Assembly (NCBI GenBank): GCA_021205095.1
Contig: JAJPYE010000027.1
Coordinates: forward strand, 10,627-56,588
Origin: Oscillospiraceae bacterium
GTDB taxonomy: Bacteria; Bacillota; Clostridia; Oscillospirales; Oscillospiraceae
Length of the DNA: 45,962 nt
Reading direction: 5' to 3'
A model generated the notes under the pieces. It was not told the origin of the DNA and made no database searches. It saw nothing but the letters and a program-made list of their open reading frames with translations. A program made the translations under genes and the position numbers. Shown in pieces: positions 8,177 to 17,729 of this stretch (positions within the stretch are counted from its first letter, which is position 1; the number at the start of each line of letters is the position of its first letter).

Positions 8177-11100
8177 ATGAAACAAAGAATGTTAGCCATC
8201 CTGCTGACTCTGCTGCTCACGTTCTCCCTGCTGCCCGCTGCGGTATTTGCGGACGAGACCAGCGGCGAGGCCGCCGCCGGGGAGACGGCGGAGGCCCAGG
8301 AGGATGAACCCGAAGCCTCGGCGGAGACAGAGGAAGATCTGGCAGAGGAGGTGTCTGACGACCCCGTCAGCGAGGAGGCTGTCACGGAGTCCCTGGAAAC
8401 AGAGGGGACGGAGGCCCTTGTCCTCGGCTCCGCGGCCCTTACGGCGGGGGAGGGAGCAATCCCCGCGACTGGCGGCGAGCTATCGTCAGGAACCTATACG
8501 CTGACGGCGAATGTCACTCTGACAACCAATAACCTGACCATTTCCTCTGGCGAGGATGTCACCATCGACCTGGCTGGTTATACCCTGACCGGGAATGGCA
8601 GCGGCTCCGTCATTACCGTGAACGGCGCCCTGACATTGACGGACAGCAGCGCAACTACCGCCAATCCAAGCGGTTCTGGCAAAATCACCGGCGGCTCGGC
8701 ATCCTACGGCGGTGGGGTGTTTGTAGAGAACAGCGGCACCTTTACCATGAACGGCGGCACAATCTCGGGCAATACTGCAAGTGTGGGCGGCGGTGTATAT
8801 GTAACCCGCTGTACCTTTACCATGAATGGCGGCAGCATTACAAATAATACAGTAACCGACTCCAGCGGAGGTGGCGGAGTAGTAATCAGTTACAGCACAT
8901 TTATTATGGATGGCGGAACGATCTCAAATAATACTGTTTCTGGTTCCTATGGCTGTGGTGGCGGGGTAAATATATACGGCGGTTCGTTTACTATGCGTGG
9001 CGGAGAGATTTCCGGCAACTCCGCAGTCAACGGCGGCGGTGTGTATGTATCCAGCGGAAGCGTCACAGGCACATTCGCCATGAGCGGCGGCGTGATTTCC
9101 GACAATTCGGCGACCAATGGCGATGGTGTATATATAAATACCAGTACATATACCATGAGCGGCGGCGTGGTTTCCGGCAGCATATATAAGAATGGAGGCA
9201 CCATCTCCGTCTCCGGCGGACACTTCTCTGCGGCGGTGGAGGATAGCTGGCTGGCTTCTGGATATAAGCAGTACACGGAGGCAACGGATTCCGATTGGTA
9301 TACGAGCGGAGTTCCCTATACAGTCAAAAAGGGCAGCGTAGCAGACTGCATCGTAACGGTGGAAGATGCGGTCTATGACGGAACCGAGCAGACCCCAACT
9401 GTCACCGTCAAGGACGGCGATGGCAATGCCCTGACCCCGGAAACGGATTACACCGTGACCTATGAAAGCGGCATAACGGCGGCGGGAACTTCGGGGGACG
9501 TGACCATCACGGGAACAGGAGATTATTATGGCACCGTGACCAAGACCTTCACCGTCCAACCGGCCACCGTCACCCCCTCTGTCAGCGGCACCACCACCAA
9601 GATCTATGACGGCACAGCGGCTGTCACCGCCGACCAGAGCCTGACCATCACCCTGACCGGCGTTGTGAAGGGAGAGGATGTCACCGCCAGCGCGGCAAGC
9701 TATGTCTATGACAGCGCGGACGCGGGGGAGACCAAAACCATCACCGCCAGCAATATCACCCTGATCGGCACGGCGGCGGGCAATTATATCCTGTCCACTG
9801 ACACAATCAGTGTGACCGCCGCCATCGATCCCAAGGCCCTGACCGAGGACGACTTCGAGGTGAACACGGAGACCGAGACATACACCGGCGCGGAAATCAT
9901 CAAGGCAGTCGCCAGCACAAGCGGACTTGTGGCGGACACGGACTACACCGTGACCTACGCCGAAAACGTGAACGCCGGGACGGCAAGCATCACCATCACG
10001 GGCAAGGGCAACTATGACGGCACCCTGAATTACACCTTCGCCATCGCCCAGGCGACCCCGACCCTGGCCCTGTCCGATGTCACCGCCACCAAGACCTATG
10101 ACGGCGAGGCCGTCTCCGACCCCAAGGTCACGGTGACGCTGGTCAACGGGGAGGAGTACACCGGCACCCCGACTATCACCTACTATGACGAAAGCGGCGC
10201 AGCCCTGACCTCCGCCCCCGCCGACGTGGGGAGCTACAAAGTGGTTGTCACCATCAGCGACGCCGGGGCCAATTATACAACCGTTTCGGAGGAGGACGAC
10301 TTCACCATTATCGAGGCGGACATGACGGCGGAAATCACCGGCTTCACGGTTCCCTATGACGGCGAGGCCCATGAGGTGACCGTCACCGCCGAGGACGGGG
10401 CCACCGTTACCGTGACCTACACAGACGCGGCGGGTGAAGCGGTAACAGCCCCGACAGAGGCGGGAGCCTACACCGCCCATGTCACCGTCACCAAGACGGG
10501 GTATACCACGATAGAGCAGGATGTGACCGTCACCATCACCGTGTCCTCTCAGGCTATTTCCTATGAGACGGCCGAAGTCACCAAGACGGCGACGGATGGG
10601 ACGTTCACCAACCCCCTGACCCAGACCACGGTGTTTGGGAAAATCACCTACACCAGCAGCAACACGGATGTGGCCACGGTGGACGAAGCCGGCCAGGTGA
10701 CGATTGTGGGCGTAGGCACCGCGACCATTACCGCAAGCGTTTCCGGCGCTGACAGCTATACCGCCGCTGCGGCCAGCTATACCCTTACGGTGAACGAGGT
10801 GACGGCCCCCACGGAAACGGGGGAGCAGATTCTGGTGGACTCCCTGACCGAGGTGCCGGAGGGCCTGCAAAGCCTTTACAGCACGGTGGAGGAGCTGCAA
10901 GCTGACCTGTTCGCCCGCGTTTCCATCACCAGTTCGGCCTACACGGAGGACAATGTGGCCTATTATGATGTGAAGCTCCAGCTCTGGAACGGGACGACCG
11001 GCCAGTGGGAGGACGCCACGGAGGAGGATTTCCCGGCGGAGGGCATCACCGTGACGCTTCCGTATCCCGATGGAACGGACAGCAGCTATGACTTTGTTGT

Positions 11101-11413
11101 GGTGCATATGTTCACGGAGACTTCGTCCCGGCTGGGCATCACGGCGGGCGAGACGGAGACCCCCGCTGTGACCAAGACCGACGATGGCCTGACCGTTACC
11201 CTCAAGGGCCTGTCCCCCGTAGCTGTCGCCTGGAAGGCGGCGGACACCGCGGCCACAGTCACAGTCACAGTCACACCCGCGGCTACGACCACCGCCCCCA
11301 GCACCGGCGACGCGGGCACCCCGCTCCTGTGGCTGGCACTCCTGACCCTCTGCGCCGGGGGATTGGGCGCGGCGGCCCTCATCCCCGCCGGAAGGAAAAA
11401 GGCCCGCAAATAA
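8177..11413 (+). CDS. Large cell-wall-anchored surface protein: beta-helix repeats, MBG/YDG-type modules, an Ig-like domain and an xPxTG anchor
   Basis: The 1078-residue protein begins with a signal peptide (1-25) and an acidic linker (about 26-95). Residues about 100-360 form a parallel beta-helix of GG-T-I-S-x-N type turns (MNGGTISGNTA, GGGVYV), as in polymorphic surface proteins. Four or five beta-rich modules with a YDG signature (VYDGTEQTPTV, IYDGTAAVT, TYDGEAVS, PYDGEAHEV) follow to about 780, then a bacterial Ig-like group 2 domain (YTSSNTDVATVDEAG). The C-terminus has APSTGD near 1040, a hydrophobic helix and an RKKARK tail, a sortase sorting signal of the xPxTG type. AAAGGAAA precedes the ATG. 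Role inferred: adhesion or matrix contact. Repetitive codon use leaves a long open antisense frame that is not a gene. Confidence 0.88.
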   Translation: MKQRMLAILLTLLLTFSLLPAAVFADETSGEAAAGETAEAQEDEPEASAETEEDLAEEVSDDPVSEEAVTESLETEGTEALVLGSAALTAGEGAIPATGGELSSGTYTLTANVTLTTNNLTISSGEDVTIDLAGYTLTGNGSGSVITVNGALTLTDSSATTANPSGSGKITGGSASYGGGVFVENSGTFTMNGGTISGNTASVGGGVYVTRCTFTMNGGSITNNTVTDSSGGGGVVISYSTFIMDGGTISNNTVSGSYGCGGGVNIYGGSFTMRGGEISGNSAVNGGGVYVSSGSVTGTFAMSGGVISDNSATNGDGVYINTSTYTMSGGVVSGSIYKNGGTISVSGGHFSAAVEDSWLASGYKQYTEATDSDWYTSGVPYTVKKGSVADCIVTVEDAVYDGTEQTPTVTVKDGDGNALTPETDYTVTYESGITAAGTSGDVTITGTGDYYGTVTKTFTVQPATVTPSVSGTTTKIYDGTAAVTADQSLTITLTGVVKGEDVTASAASYVYDSADAGETKTITASNITLIGTAAGNYILSTDTISVTAAIDPKALTEDDFEVNTETETYTGAEIIKAVASTSGLVADTDYTVTYAENVNAGTASITITGKGNYDGTLNYTFAIAQATPTLALSDVTATKTYDGEAVSDPKVTVTLVNGEEYTGTPTITYYDESGAALTSAPADVGSYKVVVTISDAGANYTTVSEEDDFTIIEADMTAEITGFTVPYDGEAHEVTVTAEDGATVTVTYTDAAGEAVTAPTEAGAYTAHVTVTKTGYTTIEQDVTVTITVSSQAISYETAEVTKTATDGTFTNPLTQTTVFGKITYTSSNTDVATVDEAGQVTIVGVGTATITASVSGADSYTAAAASYTLTVNEVTAPTETGEQILVDSLTEVPEGLQSLYSTVEELQADLFARVSITSSAYTEDNVAYYDVKLQLWNGTTGQWEDATEEDFPAEGITVTLPYPDGTDSSYDFVVVHMFTETSSRLGITAGETETPAVTKTDDGLTVTLKGLSPVAVAWKAADTAATVTVTVTPAATTTAPSTGDAGTPLLWLALLTLCAGGLGAAALIPAGRKKARK

Positions 11414-11428
11414 AACCTGATATATAAG

Positions 11429-11480
11429 AAAATCACGGCCATGGGAAAGCGGTTTCGCTCTCTCATGGCCGTGATTTTTT
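11429..11480. terminator. Bidirectional terminator between the surface-protein and hydrolase genes
   Basis: A 15-bp perfect stem (11429-11443 with 11464-11478) ends in a run of T on the plus strand and, by symmetry, on the minus strand. It lies between two convergent genes and can serve both. Confidence 0.88.
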
Positions 11481-11502
11481 GGCCCGCGCATGGGGCCGGG
11501 GC

Positions 11503-12048
11503 TTATAGGATTTCGATTTGGCAGGACGCCATGGTCAGAAGGGCCGCGCTGTGCTTTTCCGGGGTCACGCCGGCGCAGCAGGCGGAATTCACAGTTATGG
11601 GTGTCTCCGGATACAGCGCCCGCAGGATGAGGGCGTTGGAGGCCACGCAAATATCCGTACACAGGCCCGCAAGCTCGATGCTCTCCGGGATGATGCCCCG
11701 CTCCCGGAACGTCTGCTCCCAGCCCGTCCAGCCGAAGGTGGTCTTGTCGATGACGTTGACCCCGCCATCTGTGTACGGCTCCAGCGGACTGCATATCTGC
11801 CATCCCTGAGTGCCTTTGACGCAGTGCGTCACCGGAAGCAGCCTGCCCTCCAGCGTGTCCAGATAGTTTTCTCCGTGGGTGTCCCGCGTGAACAGCACGA
11901 TGTCCCCGTTTTCCTTCCGCTTTCGCACCTTTTCCACCACGTTCGGGACGATTGCCTGCGCCTCGCCCGTCCCCAGCGCGCCGTCAATGAAGTCGTTCTG
12001 CATGTCGATGACGATTAGGACGTTCTGCTTCTTTATATTTTCAGACAT
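11503..12048 (-). CDS. Nicotinamidase-like cysteine hydrolase (isochorismatase superfamily)
   Basis: The 181-residue enzyme has the superfamily triad D15 (VIDMQNDF), K102 (DKTTFG) and C134 (CTDICV), the last as nucleophile. D56 and H58 (TRDTHGE) plus H75 (PVTHC) match the metal site of nicotinamidases, so hydrolysis of nicotinamide to nicotinate for NAD salvage is the best guess; other amidase activities are possible. It has the normal length and starts at an ATG preceded by GAAAGGG. A TGGTACAAT extended -10 box lies about 35 bases upstream. It is transcribed separately from the upstream ABC operon, which has its own terminator. Confidence 0.85.
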   Translation of the reverse strand: MSENIKKQNVLIVIDMQNDFIDGALGTGEAQAIVPNVVEKVRKRKENGDIVLFTRDTHGENYLDTLEGRLLPVTHCVKGTQGWQICSPLEPYTDGGVNVIDKTTFGWTGWEQTFRERGIIPESIELAGLCTDICVASNALILRALYPETPITVNSACCAGVTPEKHSAALLTMASCQIEIL

Positions 12049-12100
12049 GATTGTATCCCTTTCTTGTTGTTACTTATTTCATTGTACCACAAGCGGACAG

Positions 12101-12143
12101 AAAAATCTCCCCCGTGCGGCGCAAATTGCCGCGGCGGGGGAGA
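12101..12143 (-). terminator. Terminator of the amino-acid ABC transporter operon
   Basis: TCTCCCCCG (12106-12114) pairs with CGGGGGAGA at the 12143 side, with a further GCGGC/GCCGC inner stem and a small bulge. On the minus strand a run of T (complement of 12101-12105) follows. Confidence 0.82.
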
Positions 12144-12154
12144 AAATTATTCCC

Positions 12155-12895
<741 letters not shown>

Positions 12896-12896
12896 A

Positions 12897-13787
12897 TTAT
12901 CGCTCCCCCCTGGTGGAATCGTTCCGCGTTTTGTTCAGTGCGTCCGGGTCGTAATCGCCGCTGACGGTATTATACCGGGCGGCCTTGCGCCGGGTGTGCA
13001 TTTCCGTCAGGGTATAGGTTCCGGCGGTGGGAACCAGCGGGTCGCTTTGCAGCAGCTCGTAGCTGTCCGAGCCGTCCATCCGCCGTTCCAGCCAGCGCAG
13101 CAGGAAGGAGGCCACCAGCGTCATACAGAGGTAGGCCACCATCTCGATGGTAGCGGAGGGGAAGTAAAGGTATGTGGCCCCCACCGCCGCCCGGTGGACA
13201 GAGAACAGCTCCGTGAAGCTGATGATGAACATGACGGAGGTGTCCTTCACGTTGATGATGAAGTTGTTGCCGATCTGGGGCATAATATTGCGGAGGGCCT
13301 GGGGCAGAATGACGCTGGTCATGGTCTGCACATGGGTCATGCCGATGGCCTTGGCCCCCTCCGTCTGGCCGGGGTCGATGGAGATAATGCCGCCCCGGAC
13401 GGTCTCCGCCATATACGCGCCGGTGTTGATGGACACCACCAGAATGGCGGCCACCCAGACGCTGTTGAAGTGCATGGCGTTGTTGGAGAAGTAGGGCAGG
13501 CCGTAGTAGATGAACACCGCCTGCAAAACCATGGGCGTACCCCGGAACACCTCTACATAGACCCGGATGATGACCCGGATCAGGCCCAGGAAAAACCGCT
13601 TCACCGGGTTGTCGGTCTTGGCGTGGGGGATGGTCTGCAAAATGCCGCAGACGAAGCCGATGACGCAGCCGATCAGGGTGGCGATCAGGGCCAGGAGCAG
13701 GGTGTTGCGGACGCCCCCCAAATAGGCGCCGCCATACCGCTGCAATAGCTTTAAAATGTCGCTGAACAGCTGGGAGAGCCGTTCCAT
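12897..13787 (-). CDS. Polar amino-acid ABC transporter permease with an extended C-terminal tail (probable lysine importer)
   Basis: A HisM/GlnP-type inner-membrane permease of 296 residues. It has several transmembrane helices and the EAA loop that docks the ATPase ([20 protein letters not shown]). Family members are usually 215-235 residues; after the last helix this one carries about 55 extra hydrophilic residues (from LERRMDGSD to the end), a cytoplasmic tail of unknown purpose. It lies 84 bases downstream of the binding-protein gene, with a stem-loop between them. Confidence 0.93.
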   Translation of the reverse strand: MERLSQLFSDILKLLQRYGGAYLGGVRNTLLLALIATLIGCVIGFVCGILQTIPHAKTDNPVKRFFLGLIRVIIRVYVEVFRGTPMVLQAVFIYYGLPYFSNNAMHFNSVWVAAILVVSINTGAYMAETVRGGIISIDPGQTEGAKAIGMTHVQTMTSVILPQALRNIMPQIGNNFIINVKDTSVMFIISFTELFSVHRAAVGATYLYFPSATIEMVAYLCMTLVASFLLRWLERRMDGSDSYELLQSDPLVPTAGTYTLTEMHTRRKAARYNTVSGDYDPDALNKTRNDSTRGER

Positions 13788-13817
13788 AGGCGTTTTCCTC
13801 CTTATAAATTACCGTCA

Positions 13818-13844
13818 GGGGCTGCACCACATGGATGCAGCCCC
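13818..13844 (-). other. Intercistronic stem-loop between binding-protein and permease genes
   Basis: GGGGCTGCA (13818-13826) pairs perfectly with TGCAGCCCC (13836-13844). No T-run follows on the minus strand, so rather than a full terminator it is probably a 3-prime stabiliser or partial stop that keeps the binding protein in excess, a common arrangement in ABC operons. Confidence 0.65.
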
Positions 13845-13871
13845 TTCAAAAAAGTGGCAGGATTGCGTTGA

Positions 13872-14768
13872 TTAGTCTTCGGTCAGAGGCTGGATGGCGA
13901 TGGCCTCGTCCATCAGCTCGTTGAAGTCGTCCACGGTCATGGTGCTGAGAACCTCGTCGATGGCGTCCTTCAGGGTGGTGTTGCCCTTCATAACGGACAC
14001 GCCGATGTTGATTTCGCCCTCGTCCGCCTCAAAGTTGTCGTCGGAGTCGGAGAAGTCCAGAATGACCATGTCGTCATAGGCGGCTACAGCGCCCATGGCG
14101 GTGGGCATATCGGTGCAGATGAAGTCCACGGTGCCGGTCTCCAGGGCCATCAGCATGGCAGGAGCGGTCTCCGCAGCGGTCTGAATCTGGGCGTCGGGGA
14201 TCTGGGGCAGCATGCTGTCATACCAGATGGTGGCGATCTGGGCGGTGCAGGTACCGCCGGCCAGGTCGGTCAGGCCGGTGGCGGAGGCATACTCGCTGTC
14301 GGCCAGGGTGACGCACACGATGGAGGCGTAGTAGTAGGGGCCTGCGAAGTCCACCTGCTCGGAGCGCTCCTCGGTCATGGACTGACCGGCGATGACCGCG
14401 TCATAGATGCCGGACTGTACGCCGGGTACCAGAGAATCCCAGTCGGTGCGGATGACCTCCAGCTCCCAGCCGTAATACTCGCAAATGAGCTTGGCGATCA
14501 TTACGTCGTAGCCGTTGGCGTACTCCCCGTCGGAGCCGGAGATGGGAACAGCCCCGTTGGAGTCGTCATACTGGGTCCAGTTGTAGGGGGCGTAGGCGCA
14601 CTCCATGGCGATGGTCAGAACGCCGTCCTCCAGGCCCTGGATGGTGTCGCTCGCCTCGGCGGTCTCGGTGGTTTCGGTCTCCTCCGCGTCATCGGAGCTG
14701 GAGGAGGAGCAGGCGGCCAGGGCGAAGATCATCGCCAGGGCCAGCAGCAGCGCAAAAAGTCTCTTCAT
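13872..14768 (-). CDS. Amino-acid ABC transporter substrate-binding lipoprotein (probable lysine importer)
   Basis: The 298-residue protein captures substrate outside the membrane. The signal peptide ends in the lipobox LAAC (C20), followed by a Ser/Asp/Glu/Thr-rich linker and a family 3 solute-binding domain (TIAMECAYAPYNW, GYDVMIAKLICEYYG, DWDSLVPGVQSGIYDAVIAGQSMTEER). It is the first gene after the lysine riboswitch, so lysine is the predicted ligand. The ribosome site before the ATG is modest (AAAGG about 13 bases upstream). Compared with generic binding proteins the TGTCTAQIAT stretch and several cysteines are slightly unusual. Confidence 0.94.
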   Translation of the reverse strand: MKRLFALLLALAMIFALAACSSSSSDDAEETETTETAEASDTIQGLEDGVLTIAMECAYAPYNWTQYDDSNGAVPISGSDGEYANGYDVMIAKLICEYYGWELEVIRTDWDSLVPGVQSGIYDAVIAGQSMTEERSEQVDFAGPYYYASIVCVTLADSEYASATGLTDLAGGTCTAQIATIWYDSMLPQIPDAQIQTAAETAPAMLMALETGTVDFICTDMPTAMGAVAAYDDMVILDFSDSDDNFEADEGEINIGVSVMKGNTTLKDAIDEVLSTMTVDDFNELMDEAIAIQPLTED

Positions 14769-14840
14769 GGTTTCTATCTGCCTTTCTCAATAAATTTCTC
14801 CCGTCCTTATGAAAAGCCCAGGGGGCGGGGTCTGGGAACG

Positions 14841-14870
14841 AAAAATGAATCGCTTGTGTCAAGCGGTTCA
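14841..14870 (-). terminator. Riboswitch-controlled terminator upstream of the lysine importer
   Basis: On the minus strand an 11-bp stem with one mismatch (14860-14870 with 14846-14856) is followed by TTTTTCG. The 3-prime arm (14846-14855) is exactly complementary over 10 bases to 15088-15097 just upstream of the riboswitch core, which suggests a competing antiterminator. Confidence 0.8.
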
Positions 14871-14923
14871 TAGGATATACGGTATATGCCCCCCGAAAAA
14901 AAGGGACAAGCCGAACGGCCATT

Positions 14924-15084
14924 GACAGCGCTCCACAAGTACTTGTGACAGTCCATTGGGTATTCCCCAATGGCCCAGCGCAAAGAGCGCAGGCACGCTC
15001 CAAACGCTTCGGCGGCGTTCCCTTTCCCATCCGGCGGCTGCCTGGCCTTGCCGGGACGGTACTGATGAAAACCGCGCCTCTATC
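14924..15084 (-). promoter_or_regulatory. Lysine riboswitch (L-box)
   Basis: Read on the minus strand, the RNA opens with GATAGAGGCGCGG...TCATCAGTA, continues with GGGAAAGGGAACGCCGCCGAAGCG, and ends with GGACTGTCAC...GTGGAGCGCTGTC. These are the conserved blocks of the lysine-sensing five-helix junction, in order and with the right spacing (about 161 bases); GATAG and CTGTC close P1. It lies between a strong promoter and an intrinsic terminator, ahead of the ABC operon. Known L-boxes turn genes off when lysine is abundant, so the importer should be made under lysine starvation. Confidence 0.93.
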
Positions 15085-15110
15085 GAAAAGCGATTCAATT
15101 TTCGCTTAAT

Positions 15111-15139
15111 ATACTAGCACGGGCCTGTCCCGGTGTCAA
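15111..15139 (-). promoter_or_regulatory. Promoter of the riboswitch-controlled lysine importer operon
   Basis: TTGACA (complement of 15134-15139), a 17-base spacer and TAGTAT (complement of 15111-15116). Transcription starts about 20 bases before the riboswitch core. Confidence 0.8.
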
Positions 15140-15226
15140 CAGAAATTTTGCAAAAATCATTAGATTTGTATAATGTGTCATAAAATCCGGGACGTTTTCC
15201 CGCTGCTTTTGCGATTTTGCGGGATC

Positions 15227-15499
15227 CTAAGATAAAATCACATACCGCACGGCCCACAGCAGCGCCACGCCCGGCCCGCCCAGAGCGGCGGATACGGTCA
15301 CGGTCAGACCGTTTAAGCCCAGACCCAGGCCGAACAGACTCCCCACGGTGTTTCCCATCAGCAACAGGATAAGACCGGTCAGACCGTGCAGCCCCAGCCG
15401 CAGCAGAGGCCGGGCCGCCCGGCGGATAAGCTCTGCGAGCCGGACGAGCAGCATCAGTCCGCAGGTGACGAACAGGGCATTTATCATATAGTCCGGCAT
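15227..15499 (-). CDS. bofA: BofA-family protein (pro-sigma-K processing inhibitor family)
   Basis: A 90-residue membrane protein with two hydrophobic segments and the family C-terminus: G-N-T-V-G-S-L-F-G-L-G-L-N, then LGGPGVALLWAVRYVIL. In Bacillus, BofA restrains the SpoIVFB protease in the forespore outer membrane and so times sigma-K activation; many clostridia keep a BofA-like gene without a known target. AGGAGGACAAGTCTC precedes the ATG. It stands alone, without the recR or yaaL neighbours found in Bacillus. Confidence 0.82.
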   Translation of the reverse strand: MPDYMINALFVTCGLMLLVRLAELIRRAARPLLRLGLHGLTGLILLLMGNTVGSLFGLGLGLNGLTVTVSAALGGPGVALLWAVRYVILS

Positions 15500-15630
15500 G
15501 AGACTTGTCCTCCTGTTTCCATAGGTTCCATATATTGTATTTGTGTTTTTCGGGATTTAGACATATAATAGTCCCAGAAAGAAAGAAGCCATGGCCATTG
15601 GGCGGGGGACGCTGGTTCCTCCGCCCCTTC

Positions 15631-15658
15631 TTGATTTTTCCGGGCTTTGTGCTATACT
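15631..15658 (+). promoter_or_regulatory. Promoter of the parE operon
   Basis: TTGATT at 15631-15636, a 16-base spacer and TATACT at 15653-15658; transcription would start near 15665, about 70 bases before parE. No other gene is visible at 15500-15733. Confidence 0.65.
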
Positions 15659-15733
15659 TAATAGTATATTGGAGTATTATGTCCACCGGCGGCAGGCCGG
15701 AAAGAGAACGGAACAAAGCGAGGAAATTTTTGC

Positions 15734-17716
15734 ATGGCAAAACCAAGCAGACAAGCCTATGGCAACGAGAGCATCAGCCAGCTCAAGGGGGCCGACCGGG
15801 TGCGCAAGCGCCCAGGGGTCATTTTTGGCTCGGACGGGCTGGAGGGCTGCCAGCACTCTGTATTTGAGATACTTTCAAACTCTATCGACGAGGCGCGGGC
15901 GGGGTACGGCAAGCTCATCACCGTCACCCGGTTCGAGGATCACTCCATCCAGGTGGAGGATTTTGGGCGGGGCTGCCCCGTGGACTGGAACAGCGCGGAG
16001 AAGCGCTATAACTGGGAGCTTGTGTACTGCGAGCTGTACGCCGGTGGCAAGTATGACGACGAGGGCGGCGAGGGCTATGAATACGCCCTGGGCCTGAACG
16101 GCCTGGGGGCCTGTGCCACCCAGTACGCCTCGGAATACATGGACGTGACCGTCTGGCGGGACGGCAGCCGCTACGACCTGCACTTTGAAAAGGGCGGCAT
16201 CGTGGGGGAACTGAAAAAATCCCCCGCCGACCGAAAAAAGACCGGCACCACCCACCATTGGCGGCCAGACCTGGCCGTATTTACGGACATCGACATTCCG
16301 GAGGAATGGTTCCGCCAGACCCTCCGCCGCCAGGCGGTGGTGAACGCGGGCGTCACCTTCCGCCTTCGCATCCAGCACGGGGATAAATTCGAGACCACGG
16401 AATATCTCTATGAAAACGGCATTTTGGACTATGTGTCGGAGATCGCCGGGGAGGCCACCCTGACCGCCCCAGTGTTCATGGAGTCGGAGCGCCGCTGCCG
16501 GGATCGGGCGGACAAGCCGGAATATAAGGCCAAGCTCTCCGCGGCCTTCTGCTTTTCCAACCAGGTGACGCTGCTGGAATACTATCACAACTCCTCCTGG
16601 CTGGAACATGGGGGTGCGCCGGACAAGGCCGCCAGGGCCGGGTTCGTCTACGCCGTGGACGCCTATATCAAGCAGACGGGGAAGTACCAGAAAAACGAAT
16701 CGAAAATCTCCTTCCAGGACGTGCAGGACTGCCTGGTGCTGGTGACGAACTGCTTCTCCACCCGCACCTCCTATGAAAACCAGACGAAAAAAGCCATCAC
16801 CAACAAGGGCATCCAGGACGCCATGACCGCCTTTTTCCGGGAGCAGCTGGAGGTCTGGTGCATCGAGCATAAGGCCGAGGCCGACCGCATGGCGGAGCAG
16901 GTGCTGATAAACAAGCGCAGCCGGGAGCAGGCAGAGCGGGCCAGACTGAACATCAAAAAGAAGCTGACCGGCTCCATGGACATCATGAGCCGGGTGGAAA
17001 AGTTCGTGGATTGCCGCAGCCGGGATCCGGAGCGCCGGGAGCTTTACATCGTGGAGGGAGATTCCGCCCTCGGCTCCTGCAAAATGGGCCGGGACGCGGA
17101 GTTTCAGGGCATTATGCCCGTTCGGGGAAAGATTTTAAACTGCCTGAAGGCGGACTATGGCCGCATCTTCAAAAGCGACATCATCACCGACCTACTGAAG
17201 GTGCTGGGCTGCGGCGTGGAGGTGGAAAAGCGGGGCAAGGAGCTGAACTCCTTCGACCTGGCAAACCTCCGCTGGAGCAAGGTGGTCATCTGCACGGACG
17301 CGGACGTGGACGGCTTCCAGATCCGCACGCTGATTTTGACCATGCTGTGGCGGCTGACCCCGACGCTTGTGAAGGAAGGGTATGTGTACATTGCGGAATC
17401 GCCGCTGTATGAGATAACCTGCAAGGAAAAGACCTGGTACGCCTATTCCGACGCAGAGAAAAACAAGATCGTGGAGGAGCTTTCCGGCTCCAAATTCGCC
17501 GTGAACCGTTCCAAGGGCCTGGGGGAAAACTCTGCGGAGATGATGTGGCTGACCACCATGAACCCGGAGACCCGGCGGCTTATCCGCGTCCTGCCGGAGG
17601 AGGCGGAGCGCACGGCCTATTATTTCGACCTGCTCCTGGGAGACGACCTGGCGGGCCGGAAGCAGCACATTGCCCAGGACGGCTATAAATACCTGGACAT
17701 GGCGGATATATCGTAA
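15734..17716 (+). CDS. parE: Type IIA DNA topoisomerase ATPase subunit (topoisomerase IV subunit B type)
   Basis: It supplies ATP hydrolysis and the TOPRIM metal site for double-strand passage, with the ParC-like product of the next gene. In the 660 residues the GHKL ATP site is clear: E45/N49 (EILSNSIDE), DFGRG (76-80), GLNGLGA (about 120-126) and KTGTTHHW. TOPRIM motifs are EGDSALGS (about 441), DADVDG (about 521) and SKGLGENSAEMMW. Several normally fixed positions differ from gyrase (GSCKMGRD for GSAKQGRD, DGFQIRT for DGAHIRT), so this is a divergent clade rather than the housekeeping GyrB. It ends 13 bases before parC. Confidence 0.93.
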   Translation: MAKPSRQAYGNESISQLKGADRVRKRPGVIFGSDGLEGCQHSVFEILSNSIDEARAGYGKLITVTRFEDHSIQVEDFGRGCPVDWNSAEKRYNWELVYCELYAGGKYDDEGGEGYEYALGLNGLGACATQYASEYMDVTVWRDGSRYDLHFEKGGIVGELKKSPADRKKTGTTHHWRPDLAVFTDIDIPEEWFRQTLRRQAVVNAGVTFRLRIQHGDKFETTEYLYENGILDYVSEIAGEATLTAPVFMESERRCRDRADKPEYKAKLSAAFCFSNQVTLLEYYHNSSWLEHGGAPDKAARAGFVYAVDAYIKQTGKYQKNESKISFQDVQDCLVLVTNCFSTRTSYENQTKKAITNKGIQDAMTAFFREQLEVWCIEHKAEADRMAEQVLINKRSREQAERARLNIKKKLTGSMDIMSRVEKFVDCRSRDPERRELYIVEGDSALGSCKMGRDAEFQGIMPVRGKILNCLKADYGRIFKSDIITDLLKVLGCGVEVEKRGKELNSFDLANLRWSKVVICTDADVDGFQIRTLILTMLWRLTPTLVKEGYVYIAESPLYEITCKEKTWYAYSDAEKNKIVEELSGSKFAVNRSKGLGENSAEMMWLTTMNPETRRLIRVLPEEAERTAYYFDLLLGDDLAGRKQHIAQDGYKYLDMADIS

Positions 17717-17729
17717 GGAGTAAGGTCAC

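Noticed and set aside
8924-11803. A 959-residue open frame on the minus strand opposite the surface-protein gene
   Set aside because: It is the antisense shadow of a repetitive, codon-biased gene. Its composition (Gly/His/Arg/Val-rich, no domains) is typical of reverse-frame translation and it runs through the terminator at 11429-11480.
14841-15084. A T-box leader upstream of the ABC transporter
   Set aside because: There is no AGGGTGG-type T-box sequence or specifier stem; the conserved blocks are those of the lysine riboswitch.
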